Shown one piece after another: positions 47,416 through 56,445 of a stretch of DNA of 64,000 nucleotides; within the stretch, counting starts at the first letter, position 1, and each line of letters begins with the position of its first letter. Source of the stretch: JARKPK01 sp964631235 (GTDB lineage Bacteria > Planctomycetota > Planctomycetia > Pirellulales > Thermoguttaceae); NCBI GenBank assembly GCA_964631235.1, contig CAZVZX010000023.1, forward strand, positions 1 through 64,000, read 5' to 3'. The notes under the pieces are model-generated. The model was not told the origin of the DNA and did not search any database. It saw only the letters and a program-made list of their open reading frames with translations. Both the position numbers and the translations under genes were made by a program.

Positions 47416-48216
47416 TCAGCCGACAACTTTTTTGATCACCTCGCGGTCGAAGTAGTTGATCGACATGCCGGCATCCACCACGATCGTCTGCGCATTGATG
47501 CCGCTTGAGCACGGGCTGAGGAGAAAGACAGCAGCGGCCGCGGCCTCTTCGGTGCGAACCGCTTGTTTGCGGGGAATCACCTGCTCGGCGTAAAGGTACG
47601 CATCGACGTAGCCGGGAATGCCCGCCGAGGCCGACGTTTTCAGCAGTCCCGGGGCGACCGCATTGAATCGCACGCGCGAGAACCGGCTGAACGACTTGGC
47701 CAGAAACGCCAACGACGACTCGAGCGCGGCCTTGATCGGCGCCATGTATCCGTAGCTTTCGCTCGCCATGCGCGTCGTCGAAATGGAGATCGTCACCACC
47801 GAGGCGTCGGCATCGAGCAGCTCTTTCAAGGCATTGCAGATGGCCAACAGAGAAAAGCACGAAACGTCGATGGCCCGCAGGAAGGCCGCTCTCGGCGTTT
47901 CGTGAAAAGGAACGGGAGCATCTTGGTACTCGGCCATGGCGACGGAGTGGACCAAGCCGTTGTAGCAGGCGCCTCGGGCGGCAAGGGCGGCGCGAAGGGC
48001 TTCGATTTGGGCGTCGTCCGTCAGGTCGCAGCAGTCGACAGCGGCGCCTTCAAGAAGCGGTTTCACCCGTTGGCGGATCGTCTCGTCGCGGACCACGTAA
48101 TCGCACACGGCGCCGGCCGCCGCAAGCTGACGCCCGATCGCGTAGGCCACGCTCTTTCGATTAGCCACTCCGAAGACGAGGAATCGTTTGCCCGCAAGCT
48201 GTAGAACGTCGGTCAT
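47416..48216 (-). CDS. fabI: Enoyl-ACP reductase, FabI-like SDR
   Basis: 266 residues. G-V-A-N-R-K-S at 16-22 is the FabI nucleotide-binding signature (the plain SDR G-x-x-x-G-x-G is absent). The active site is Y155-x6-K162 in S-Y-G-Y-M-A-P-I-K, the FabI spacing and position; SDR ketoreductases use Y-x3-K. It would reduce a trans-2-enoyl-ACP with NAD(P)H. It is the last gene of the operon, 60 bases after the dehydratase. The start at 48216 (ATG) is preferred to the TTG at 48231. It may be the organism's housekeeping copy or dedicated to this pathway. Confidence 0.85.
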   Translation of the reverse strand: MTDVLQLAGKRFLVFGVANRKSVAYAIGRQLAAAGAVCDYVVRDETIRQRVKPLLEGAAVDCCDLTDDAQIEALRAALAARGACYNGLVHSVAMAEYQDAPVPFHETPRAAFLRAIDVSCFSLLAICNALKELLDADASVVTISISTTRMASESYGYMAPIKAALESSLAFLAKSFSRFSRVRFNAVAPGLLKTSASAGIPGYVDAYLYAEQVIPRKQAVRTEEAAAAAVFLLSPCSSGINAQTIVVDAGMSINYFDREVIKKVVG

Positions 48217-48276
48217 TGTCGTTTCGCCCAATCGATTAAGAGAGAGAACCGCACCGAACCGGAGGCATCGCCGAGA

Positions 48277-48720
48277 TCAGCGCGCAGCGTCGTCGACGGG
48301 CAGCGGTGCCAGCGTGCAGGCAAATTCCAGCCGCGCGGCGACCGCAGCGCCGACTGAAACTTTCGCCTTGAGAAAAAATGCACCGGCCATCCGCTCGGTC
48401 AATTCGACCTCGATTTCGATGGTGTCGCCCGGGCGAACCATCCGTTTGAATCGCACGTCGCCGATTCGCGTGGCCACCGGGATCTTGCCGCCGGCATCGA
48501 CTTCCGCCGCCAGCAGGACCGCGCCGGCCTGCATCGCTGCCTCGCAGAGCAGAACGCCGGGAACAATCGGGAAACTGGGATAATGCCCGGCGAAGAAGTA
48601 ATCACCCTCGTCGAAGGTCTTAGAACATCGGATCCGATCCGTGGATCGCTCCACGACTCGATCAATTAGCAGAAACGGCGGACGATGCGGGATGGCCGCC
48701 AGGATTTCGTCGCGACTCAC
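48277..48720 (-). CDS. fabZ: FabZ-like 3-hydroxyacyl-ACP dehydratase
   Basis: 147 residues of the hot-dog fold. The catalytic pair is His46 (F-A-G-H-Y-P) and Glu60 (G-V-L-L-C-E-A), 14 residues apart as in FabZ. It removes water from 3-hydroxyacyl-ACP. The GTG start overlaps the stop of the upstream flavoprotein (GTGA), so translation is likely coupled. Housekeeping FabZ usually sits with lpxA and lpxD; this one does not, which supports a special pathway. Confidence 0.88.
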   Translation of the reverse strand: MSRDEILAAIPHRPPFLLIDRVVERSTDRIRCSKTFDEGDYFFAGHYPSFPIVPGVLLCEAAMQAGAVLLAAEVDAGGKIPVATRIGDVRFKRMVRPGDTIEIEVELTERMAGAFFLKAKVSVGAAVAARLEFACTLAPLPVDDAAR

Positions 48721-50216
48721 GGCAAGGCACTCTCTTCGGGGCGGGGTGATTGGGAGCCGTTGTTCATGAGAAAAGCGTCAACCTCATTGGCGACGATGAC
48801 GCCGTAATTGACCGCCCCAAGCCAGCCCGACATGATAATGCCCACGCTTCCGGCATGGTAGAGCCCGGCGATCATTTGCGGCATGGCGCGGCTGACAGCC
48901 AGCCCTTCGAACTTCGTTCCGAAGCTGGCACCCTGCCAATGCTTGGTGTAGCGGGCGAATGTTCGGGGCGTGCCGCACTCGGCCCAGTCGATCCGCTCGC
49001 GAATGTCGGGGATGTACTTTTCCAGGCATTGCAGCGTGTCGTCGATCAATGCCTGCTTCGCGCGGCGATATTCTTCCGGCGGCAGGTCGGCCCAGTCGGC
49101 GAAACGGGAGTTCATGCTCGCCACGATGGTGCAGCGGTTGTGGCCGGGCCGCGTCCGCGGGTAATAAAACGAGAACGTTCGGCTTGAAACGTCGCGGCTC
49201 AGAAGCGACTGCGTGCAGAACCGCGGCGCCGTCGAGGTGAACAGCAGATCGCCGCATTGGTCTTCGTCGATCGTGTCGCCGTCGCGAATTCCGAAATAAA
49301 CTTGCGTGCTCGAATTGTTCAGGCGGACCTGTTTGGCTTGTTCGAGGTAATCGCCGGGCCAATGCCGCTGTTCCACCAGATCGAAGATCGTCCCCAACAG
49401 ATTGGCGTTGGACACGACCGCCCGGGCCGCGATCGGCCGCCCGTTGACTCTCACGCCGCGAACCCGCCCGTCATCGCACTCGATCTGCTCGACGTTGCAG
49501 CGAGTGCATAGTTCGACACGGTTGCGGCGGAGTTCATCGGTCATCATTCCGATCAGCCGATCGGTGCCGCCTTCGAAGGTGTAAACACCCTTCGACATGA
49601 AATTCGAGAAGACGATCCCGTAGGTCAGCGCCGGGTCTTCCAACGTCGAGCCGTTGGCGTACGTGATCGGCTCCATCAGAAAACGGACCACGTCTTCCCG
49701 ACCCGGAAAATACCGTTCAAAGAGCTGCGCCGTGGTAAACGATTGGTCGTCGAAAAAGTTCATCTCGCGCGCCGCGTCGAAAAACGCTTCGACGGTGGGC
49801 GGCGCAATGCCGAAGCGATCGACGAGCAACCGCGTGAAGTCGCGGCGATCGAAGGTCGTTTCCAGCGTGAACATCGGATTATCAAAGCGAATCCGTTTGA
49901 GCTGAACGATCGACTCGGCGATTTCCGGGCTCCAGTAGCGGCGGCAGCTTTTGATCATCCCCACCGGAAAACCGTGGAGCGAGACATCGAAGATATGCCC
50001 CCGCCGCTTGAACCAAGTGGCCAACCCGCCGGGCTTATCGTGCTGCTCGAGCAAAAGAACGCGATGGCCGGCTCGGCCCAAGATGTTGGCCGCCGTCAAT
50101 CCGGCCAGACCGGCGCCGACCACGGCAACGTCATACGAGGAAGAGGCGGGAACTCCGGCGCGCGGCCGTGAAGTATTGGCGTTCATTCGTCGATTATCGC
50201 CTTCGGTTTGCTGCAT
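48717..50216 (-). CDS. CrtI/phytoene desaturase-like FAD-dependent oxidoreductase (copy 1)
   Basis: Up to 499 residues. The FAD-binding start V-V-G-A-G-L-A-G-L-T-A is at about 32-42, followed by L-L-L-E-Q-H-D-K-P-G-G-L-A-T, the typical dinucleotide fold of CrtI and related isomerases. The C-terminal FAD motif reads G-L-Y-H-A-G-S-V-G-I-I-M-S-G-W-L. It could desaturate, saturate or isomerise a polyene or acyl-ACP-bound chain. An ATG at 50186 is an alternative start, leaving less N-terminal extension. Confidence 0.85.
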   Translation of the reverse strand: MQQTEGDNRRMNANTSRPRAGVPASSSYDVAVVGAGLAGLTAANILGRAGHRVLLLEQHDKPGGLATWFKRRGHIFDVSLHGFPVGMIKSCRRYWSPEIAESIVQLKRIRFDNPMFTLETTFDRRDFTRLLVDRFGIAPPTVEAFFDAAREMNFFDDQSFTTAQLFERYFPGREDVVRFLMEPITYANGSTLEDPALTYGIVFSNFMSKGVYTFEGGTDRLIGMMTDELRRNRVELCTRCNVEQIECDDGRVRGVRVNGRPIAARAVVSNANLLGTIFDLVEQRHWPGDYLEQAKQVRLNNSSTQVYFGIRDGDTIDEDQCGDLLFTSTAPRFCTQSLLSRDVSSRTFSFYYPRTRPGHNRCTIVASMNSRFADWADLPPEEYRRAKQALIDDTLQCLEKYIPDIRERIDWAECGTPRTFARYTKHWQGASFGTKFEGLAVSRAMPQMIAGLYHAGSVGIIMSGWLGAVNYGVIVANEVDAFLMNNGSQSPRPEESALP

Positions 50217-50377
50217 CGTGAGCCAAGGGGCTGGTGATCAGTCGGCGGCGACGGGGTGCCGCCCGCGCGACGGCTACCGCCGCCTCGGTCGGCCGGTCGA
50301 GATCGGCCGCTTGGACTTCGCCTTTCTGCAAAGCGGCAGATCAAGCGGCGGATCGTTCGTCGCGCGGCCGGCGCGGA

Positions 50378-51781
50378 TCATACGGTACAGGGCTGTGCGC
50401 CGGTCTCCGCAAGGACGTGGCGATTGGCCACGGCGATGCCGCTCATCAGCGCGCCGACGACGCCGACAAGTCCCTGATCGTTTCCGCATACGAACAAATT
50501 GGAGATCGGCGTTGTACCGTCGAACCGCTTGCCGACACCGCCATAGATGGCGCCGCCGTCATGGCCCGTAAAACGTTCAATAGTCAATGGCGTGAAAAGA
50601 TCAACGTCGTCGGCCAACGGCCGCACGTCGCCGACGACCTCGGCAACCGCTGCCGCCAACTGCTCGAACACCGATTTTTTTGCACGCGTATATTCGTCGC
50701 GGCTGAGTTGGGCCCAATGGGCGTAGTCGGCCAAGCACGAAAGCCGCACCAGCCGCTCGTCGGGCGGTGAATCGAACTCGAAATGATCGGGAAAACAGAC
50801 GATGCCGGAACGCGCATCGATCAGCGATTGCGGACGCCGGTAGGCAAACTCATGGCGGCGATTGTAAAACACGATCGAATCATCGCGGCCGAACCGCTCT
50901 GTCGGACCGTTGAGCCGGACCACGGCCTCGACGAACGACATGCGATTGGTGTCGGGGCCCGGCGGAGCATAGGCAGGTCCGCAAAGCCGCATCGTCTCAT
51001 GATAGCCGGCCGACGAGATCACCCGTCTCGCCGCGGCCTCTTGTTCATTGTCGAAACAGACTCGCTGGATCGCACCGTTTCTAATGTGCAATTCGGCGAC
51101 GCGGGTTCGCGTGCGCAGCTCGCCGCCCAACCGGCAGAATTGTTGGCCGAGCGAGTGAAGAATCGCACGAATGCCTTGCGCCGGTCTGGCCAGTCCCTCG
51201 AGATAGATCGATCGAAAAAGCACGGCGAATTGTCCGACCGGCATGTCGTGCTCGGCAGAGCCGCCGTAGAAAAGCAGCGGGCAAAGAAGCATCTCGGTCA
51301 GCAGCGGGTCGCGAATGAAATCGGCCAAGTACTGCCGCGCCGATGTTTGCAGCAGAGGATCGGCGTAGCGGTCGTAGCTGGGAAGCGATTCCGCCAAACG
51401 CTGCAAACGGTCTGCCTCGTCGCCGAACACGCGCCGTACTTCGCCGCACAGCAGACCGAAGTCGTTGCCGAAACGCAAATCAACGCCGGGGAAGCAGATG
51501 CGGGATGAGCGTTGAGGCCGCAAGTCCCAGTCTTCCCGATCGATTCGTAGCTGCCGCAGCAGGCGGTTCAGCGGCGCGCGGCGATCGGATTGCGAGCTGA
51601 AATTCGTCAGTGCGTGCAATCCCACATCGCATCGGCGGCCGTGACGTTTGTAATACGAATTCAGGCCCCCGATGACGCTGTGCTGCTCGACAATGCACAC
51701 CCGTTGTCCGGCCAAAGCCAAGCGGATCCCCGCGGCCAATCCAGACATTCCCGCCCCGATAACAATCGTATCGTAGTCCAC
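50378..51781 (-). CDS. CrtI/phytoene desaturase-like FAD-dependent oxidoreductase (copy 2)
   Basis: 467 residues from a GTG. FAD start I-V-I-G-A-G-M-S-G-L-A-A at 6-17, then I-V-E-Q-H-S-V-I-G-G-L-N-S, and a C-terminal G-N-D-Q-G-L-V-G-V-V-G-A-L-M-S-G. It is clearly paralogous to the next gene but divergent enough to have a different substrate or direction. Both are surrounded by acyl-carrier-protein genes, which is not the normal carotenoid setting (no crtB or crtE nearby). Confidence 0.85.
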   Translation of the reverse strand: MDYDTIVIGAGMSGLAAGIRLALAGQRVCIVEQHSVIGGLNSYYKRHGRRCDVGLHALTNFSSQSDRRAPLNRLLRQLRIDREDWDLRPQRSSRICFPGVDLRFGNDFGLLCGEVRRVFGDEADRLQRLAESLPSYDRYADPLLQTSARQYLADFIRDPLLTEMLLCPLLFYGGSAEHDMPVGQFAVLFRSIYLEGLARPAQGIRAILHSLGQQFCRLGGELRTRTRVAELHIRNGAIQRVCFDNEQEAAARRVISSAGYHETMRLCGPAYAPPGPDTNRMSFVEAVVRLNGPTERFGRDDSIVFYNRRHEFAYRRPQSLIDARSGIVCFPDHFEFDSPPDERLVRLSCLADYAHWAQLSRDEYTRAKKSVFEQLAAAVAEVVGDVRPLADDVDLFTPLTIERFTGHDGGAIYGGVGKRFDGTTPISNLFVCGNDQGLVGVVGALMSGIAVANRHVLAETGAQPCTV

Positions 51782-51955
51782 AGCCGCTGATTCCTTTGGC
51801 CGGCCGAGCCGGGCGTTTCCGTTACGGGGAACCGTCCGTGCTCGACCGCGCGGAGTGCCTTTGCTTCGAGTTGCGGTGGGCCGCGCGGATGCGACCCTCG
51901 TTCAATGAACTGCTTCTGCCGGGAAGCCAATTTTCCGCCGGTACACCCCGGCGAA

Positions 51956-52216
51956 CTACTTCTTGGGCATATCTTTCATGATCGGTTCAAGATAGGCCAC
52001 GGTGCTCGCCATGCTGGCCAGCTTCGGATAGTCTTCCTCGGGAATCTGGATTCGGTACCGCTTGCGAAGCTCCATGACGATGTCGAGGAAATCCATGCTA
52101 TCCATTTCGAGCTGCTCTCGAAAGCTCGCTTCGTCATTCAACCCGGAGAGGTCTTGGTCTGGAGCAATATCGGAAAGAATGTCGATTACCGCTTGACGTA
52201 TCTCGGCAACGGTCAT
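51956..52216 (-). CDS. Acyl carrier protein, pathway-specific
   Basis: 86 residues, four-helix ACP. The phosphopantetheine site is Ser40 in E-M-D-S-M-D-F-L-D. The attachment motif D-S-M-D differs from the D-S-L-D of fatty acid synthesis ACP, common in specialised ACPs. The ATG at 52216 is preferred to the TTG at 52225. It would carry the growing chain for the KAS encoded just before it. Confidence 0.92.
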   Translation of the reverse strand: MTVAEIRQAVIDILSDIAPDQDLSGLNDEASFREQLEMDSMDFLDIVMELRKRYRIQIPEEDYPKLASMASTVAYLEPIMKDMPKK

Positions 52217-52322
52217 GTCTTGCAAGTCCCCGTAAGATGTCTGAACAATGCCGCAGGCGCGCCGGGCGTCGGCTGACGAAAGCCGACCTTTCGACCGGCC
52301 TCGTTGTATTCAGTCCCCGAAT

Positions 52323-53612
52323 TCACGGCGACGCTTTGGCGCTCGGCCGCAAGGCGTTTGGCAAGTCGTCGCACCGCCGAACGACCACGGCGGAGTTGAT
52401 TCCAAGCATTCCGAACGAATTATTGAGTATCGTTTCCACTCGATCCAGTCTCTTCGGTTGACCGATGACAAGGTTCGTCAGCTCGCACTCCGGATCGAGA
52501 CGATCGATATTGATTGTCGGGTGGCAGATTCCGTCCGCAAATGCGGGCAAGTTGCCCGCCAGCTCGAGCGCGCCGGCTGCTCCCATCGCATGACCGATGA
52601 AACTTTTCGTGTTGTTGAAATGTGTTCGCGTCGAACCGTTGAACACGGCACGCAGTGCGACGCACTCTTGCGCATCGCCGCTGGCGGTTCCGGTGGCATG
52701 CGTGCTCACGATGTCCACCTCGTGCGGCGCGATTCTCGCGCGTTGCAGCGCCCTCGCCATACACTGGGCTTGACGCTCGGCATCGGGCAAGACGAAATCA
52801 ACCGCGTCGCTGTTCATCGCATATCCGACCACTTCGCCGTAACACCGCGCGCCTCGAGCGGCCGCGTCGCTCAAACGCTCCAACACGAAGATGCAGCCGC
52901 CCTCGGCCACAACAATTCCGTTGCGGTCAATGTCGAAAGGGCGAGAGGCTCGCGTCGGGTCGCTGTGACGGGCCAAAGCTCCTTGGCTGTGGAAACTGGC
53001 GAAGATGCCGAACGTGTGAATGCTTTCGGAAACGCCGCCGCAAAGTGCCAGATCGCATTCGCCCAACTGAAGCATTTGAACGCCCTGGATCACGCCGGCG
53101 TTCCCCGCGGCACACGCAGCCCCGATCGTGTAGTGTGGCCCGGTGATCCGCAGATTCAACGAAATCTCGCCGGCGGGATTGTTGGCAACCGTTCGAGGAT
53201 TGTGATGGTGCGACCAGTATTGCGTATCGTAGTCGTAGCTTTTGAGCTGAAAAACCTCGTTCTCGGTTTCTACGTTGCCATGCTCCGTCACCCCGATATA
53301 GATGCCCACCCGAGACCGATCGAGCGAAGAGAGATCGATTCCGGCGTCGGCCAAGGCCTCGTTGGCACAGTAAATGCCGATACTGCCCGCCCGGGTGCCG
53401 CGTCGGACTTCTTTCTTTTTCTGATAACGCAGCTCATCGAAGTGGCACACGCCGGCAACGGTCGGTCCGAAATAGCGCGTTTCGTAGGGGACGACCCCGC
53501 TCGTGCCGGCCAGCAGGGCCGCGCGGAACTCCTCCAATGAGTTTCCGTTCGGGGCCGTCAGACCGATCCCGGTGATAACCACTCGCAAATTGTCCGGACG
53601 CTCTCCGTCCAT
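52323..53612 (-). CDS. Beta-ketoacyl-ACP synthase (KAS I/II family)
   Basis: 429 residues, the length of FabF. The catalytic triad is C167 (G-A-A-C-A-A-G), H305 (S-T-H-A-T-G-T) and H341 (G-H-A-M-G-A), with K336 nearby (N-N-T-K-S-F-I-G-H). It condenses an acyl chain with malonyl-ACP. It is the first gene of the operon, with GGAG upstream. Divergence from the housekeeping FabF (for example the W-S-H-H-H-N-P segment) suggests a special chain. Confidence 0.93.
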   Translation of the reverse strand: MDGERPDNLRVVITGIGLTAPNGNSLEEFRAALLAGTSGVVPYETRYFGPTVAGVCHFDELRYQKKKEVRRGTRAGSIGIYCANEALADAGIDLSSLDRSRVGIYIGVTEHGNVETENEVFQLKSYDYDTQYWSHHHNPRTVANNPAGEISLNLRITGPHYTIGAACAAGNAGVIQGVQMLQLGECDLALCGGVSESIHTFGIFASFHSQGALARHSDPTRASRPFDIDRNGIVVAEGGCIFVLERLSDAAARGARCYGEVVGYAMNSDAVDFVLPDAERQAQCMARALQRARIAPHEVDIVSTHATGTASGDAQECVALRAVFNGSTRTHFNNTKSFIGHAMGAAGALELAGNLPAFADGICHPTINIDRLDPECELTNLVIGQPKRLDRVETILNNSFGMLGINSAVVVRRCDDLPNALRPSAKASP

Positions 53613-54522
53613 GACCTAACTCCACCGCATGGCTTTTGGCCGCGGCATCTCGCAGACTCTCTCGAATACGTGGATTTTTCGCCAGCGCCGTTATGTCGGC
53701 AACCGGGTCCTATCGCCGTACATGGCTCAAAAACACGGCTGTTCGATTAGGCCCATTCAACGACGCATCTCTTCGCCAACGGCGGTCTGCCGTTGCCGCG
53801 ATGTTGAACGCAAAACAATACTGCATCAAGCGTTCCCGTCGCTTCATCACCGAAGAGGTTCGCCGACGGATCGATTCAAAACACGTTGCGGTCGCACGAC
53901 CTCGCGATTCGCAGCGTGATAGAAACGGGCAAGCCGTCGCGACGAAGCAACGGCCGGTTGCCGCAGGGAAATTCCCCGGCGATCGATCGTTTTTTTTCCT
54001 CGGCATACCGCCGACTGTCGCCCCATGGCCGGTTGGCCACGGGACGGAACGAACCATGAAACTTAACGGGTTTCGCGCGGATTGGCAAGGCATTGAGCGC
54101 GTCGTCGGGCTGTTGTCGTCCGGCTACCGGGGGGCATCCGCCGACGGCAAATCGCGACAAATTAGCCTGGCTGAGTAATTTGAAACCGACGCCGAGAGCG
54201 ACCCGACTTTCGGTGTGACTAGCTCTTTGCTGCGCCTGTTGGGTGAATCCTCGCGACGTACTCGATGAAAATGATGCCGCGGCGAGGACTGAGATTCGGG
54301 AAGGGCGGGATCGGCGCAGCGAGTTGCTCTTCCTTGCGACCGCTCTTATGACATGAAAGGTCCGAGCCGCAAAAAAGTCGCGATGCCAACAGTTGGCTGC
54401 ACGACAAGAGACAAGATAGGTCCACCCAATTGCGAAAGCGGCCCCGAGTGCAGCGAAGCGGTCGGTAGCGAGTTGTCCCCCGTTTGAATCGCTTTCTGTT
54501 TTCCGCAGTTCTGATCAGAGAT
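53613..54522. other. Intergenic, about 900 bases
   Basis: No credible gene. It contains the lipid operon promoter region (minus strand) and copy B of dispersed repeat family 2. Confidence 0.5.
54414..54508 (+). repeat. Dispersed repeat family 2, copy B
   Basis: AGATAGGTCCACCCAATTGC, then GAAAGCGGCC, AGCGAAGCGGTCGG, TGAATCGCTTTC and GTTTTCCGCAG. It aligns with copy A over its full length with about one mismatch in four. Confidence 0.6.
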
Positions 54523-55284
54523 CTACGAACCTTCCGGAAGTCGTTTCAGGTTTCGGACCACCAGTCGCCGAACACTCTCCCAAGAAATGGCCTCCAACGT
54601 GATCGTCCCGTTCGCCTCTTTGGTGCCGAAAACTCCATAGTTGGGCGGTGAAAGCGTCTTGATGAAGTAGTCCGGACTGAAAACCCGTTGGTCGTCGAGC
54701 ACCAGTTCGAAGGTCGCTCCGCGCGCTTTTTCGACCCACAACTTGGCAAAGATTGCCCCCAACGGGTGGATTGCCCCCAACGACGAATCGCTGCCGAAGA
54801 CGTCGGTTTTCATCGCATCAGAAGGACTCTCAGACACTTGCTCAACCTCAGATTTGGCCCGCACCGGTTTGTCAACCGCGCTATCCGGAGAAGCAATGCG
54901 ACTGTCGGAAAGGCGACGCTCGTCGGCACGCCCCACTTCAATGCCCAACTCGGCCTGTTCGTCGTCGTCGCCTTCGTCATAGACGGGGATGCGGAATCGC
55001 GAACCGCATTCGGGGCACTGCCCCAGCCGACCCTGCAAACTGGCCGGGCCGTGCAAGCGATGTCCGTTGGGACAAAGGAATTCGATCTGTGGCTCGCGTA
55101 CTGCCGCACGCTTCTGCCCCGGCGACGACTCGGCAGGGGCGGCAGCCACCGGCTCATCCATCGAAGCCTCTTCCTTCTGAGGCACGACGAACATGGCTCC
55201 GCAGCGGGGACATTTTGCGCGCTTTCCAGCTTGGCTATCGCCACACTGGATCTTATGCCCATTGGGACAAAGGAACTCGATCAC
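54523..55284 (-). CDS. Double zinc-ribbon protein, function unknown
   Basis: 253 residues from a GTG at 55284, with AAGGAT six bases upstream. Residues 1-37 and about 67-103 are two copies of the same module: I-E-F-L-C-P-N-G-H, then K/Q-C-P-x-C-G and a short hydrophobic end. Each has two C-x2-C-like pairs that can hold one zinc. Residues about 110-175 are acidic and Ser-rich, probably disordered. The C-terminal 75 residues form a mixed domain (F-A-K-L-W-V-E-K-A to R-N-L-K-R-L). I know no function; related ribbons occur in many planctomycete proteins. The frame opens earlier, at 55365. Confidence 0.75.
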   Translation of the reverse strand: MIEFLCPNGHKIQCGDSQAGKRAKCPRCGAMFVVPQKEEASMDEPVAAAPAESSPGQKRAAVREPQIEFLCPNGHRLHGPASLQGRLGQCPECGSRFRIPVYDEGDDDEQAELGIEVGRADERRLSDSRIASPDSAVDKPVRAKSEVEQVSESPSDAMKTDVFGSDSSLGAIHPLGAIFAKLWVEKARGATFELVLDDQRVFSPDYFIKTLSPPNYGVFGTKEANGTITLEAISWESVRRLVVRNLKRLPEGS

Positions 55285-55825
55285 GTCGAAATCCTTCGCG
55301 CGAGCCGAGAGCAGACGTAAAGCGAATCGAGCAGAAAAATGATCTGCATCGTCATTCTCTGGCATTTATCTTAATCCGCGCCAATGCCCGACACAACAAG
55401 GACGGCAACGCAAACGGCTCCAACGCAGTTCCCATCGACCGCCTTTGTGTTGACAGGCAACGCAATTGCGGCGGCTATCGTTCCATGCCTTCGGGCAAGG
55501 GAGCCCTATCGGTTGACGGCATCGAGGGGAGAGAATGGACTGTGGAGCCTGTGACGAGTTGATGACCCGATGGGCCAGTCTCCCGCGCCGTTGTCAGCCT
55601 TGGCGACTAGGGATTCCCAGCCGGAGAAACAGGGCGGTTCGGGCGACAGCGACTAGGGCATGTTGCGGGAGTCCGCGATGCGGGATTTGATTCGAACGCC
55701 GCGAAAGGCGAATCACCGCGAGGGGTGATTGCAGTCAGCCTCAGGCGACCCAGGTCAACACCGATCGGCGGACAAACGAATGAGGTGGGCGAGATCTGAA
55801 GTGAGGATATCCATAAGTTATTTAT

Positions 55826-55834
55826 TGGTATAAT
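55826..55834 (+). promoter_or_regulatory. Candidate extended -10 promoter upstream of csrA
   Basis: TGGTATAAT matches the extended -10 consensus TGnTATAAT exactly. No good -35 is needed for this class. It would give a leader of about 235 bases before csrA, or a separate short RNA. Confidence 0.4.
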
Positions 55835-55960
55835 GTTGAGTCCGTTTGGGCTTCTCGGGCGGGCACGGTGATCCGCCGGATAAGATTACGGGGTTTAGCG
55901 ATTGTGTGCCAAAACCGTGCCGTTTGGGCCGAAATTCCCCGTCAATGGGGGCTTGACAAC

Positions 55961-55988
55961 TTGACATCGCTAGCAGGGGGAGTATTGT
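55961..55988 (+). promoter_or_regulatory. Candidate csrA promoter
   Basis: A consensus TTGACA (55961-55966), 16 bases, then TATTGT (55983-55988). A second TTGACA eight bases upstream (55953) is out of register. The transcript would start near 55995, about 80 bases before the ATG. Confidence 0.5.
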
Positions 55989-56076
55989 AGATTGATGGCG
56001 GTGCCATGTGCTCGCCCGTGGTTCGCCTGAGGGTGCAAGACTAGGCGCTCTCGGAAAGAAAGCGAAGGAACGTGCC

Positions 56077-56298
56077 ATGTTGGTTTTATCGCGGAAGAAA
56101 AACGAGAGTATTGTCATCAACGATGACATTACGATCGTGGTCGTCGAGATTCGCGGCGACAAGGTTCGACTGGGTGTCGAAGCCCCCAAAGAGGTGCCCG
56201 TGCATCGTCGTGAAGTCTTCGATGCCATCCAGCGAAATGAGTCGGTGAATCGCGAGAAAGCGCAGACCAAGTCCGATTCGAACGGGGCGGATGAGTAG
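56077..56298 (+). CDS. csrA: Carbon storage regulator CsrA
   Basis: 73 residues, the normal length. The start M-L-V-L-S-R-K, the I-V-I-N-D-D-I-T-I strand and the R-L-G-V-E-A-P-K-E-V-P-V-H-R-R-E-V core, including the RNA-binding V-H-R-R-E, are all present. CsrA dimers bind GGA motifs in mRNA leaders and block or alter translation. Two GGA motifs, at 56053-56055 and 56067-56069, the second inside the Shine-Dalgarno sequence AAGGAA, suggest that CsrA controls its own translation. The C-terminal tail is hydrophilic. It stands alone and ends before a terminator. The motility genes often found next to csrA are absent here. Confidence 0.97.
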   Translation: MLVLSRKKNESIVINDDITIVVVEIRGDKVRLGVEAPKEVPVHRREVFDAIQRNESVNREKAQTKSDSNGADE

Positions 56299-56407
56299 CC
56301 TTGCGGTACGGGCGTGCCGTCATCGCCGCTGAGTGTCAGGGCGTGCGAATTCTGGGATTTCCGATTTAATTCCCGTTGGTGGTGTGCGGTCGTTTATCGA
56401 ATACCTC

Positions 56408-56445
56408 AGGGGGTGGCTAATGAGCTGCCCCCTGTTTTGCTTTCT
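56408..56445 (+). terminator. Intrinsic terminator after csrA
   Basis: A 12-bp stem (56408-56419 with 56424-56435, two G-U pairs) closed by the four-base loop AATG, followed by TTTTGCTTTCTT. It lies about 110 bases after the csrA stop and acts in the plus direction only. Confidence 0.8.

Larger units (their letters stand above)
55285..56076. other. Intergenic and csrA leader, about 790 bases
   Basis: No credible protein gene. The second half holds two candidate promoters and a long leader for csrA. A 7-bp inverted repeat (AATCACC/GGTGATT) lies near 55709-55728. Confidence 0.5.

Noticed and set aside
52248..53540. Plus-strand frame of 430 codons
   Set aside because: Antisense to the KAS gene, which has an intact catalytic triad.
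53636..54178. Plus-strand frame of 180 codons after the KAS gene start
   Set aside because: No ribosome site, Arg/Ser/Ala-rich, no motif. It would also occupy the likely promoter region of the lipid operon.
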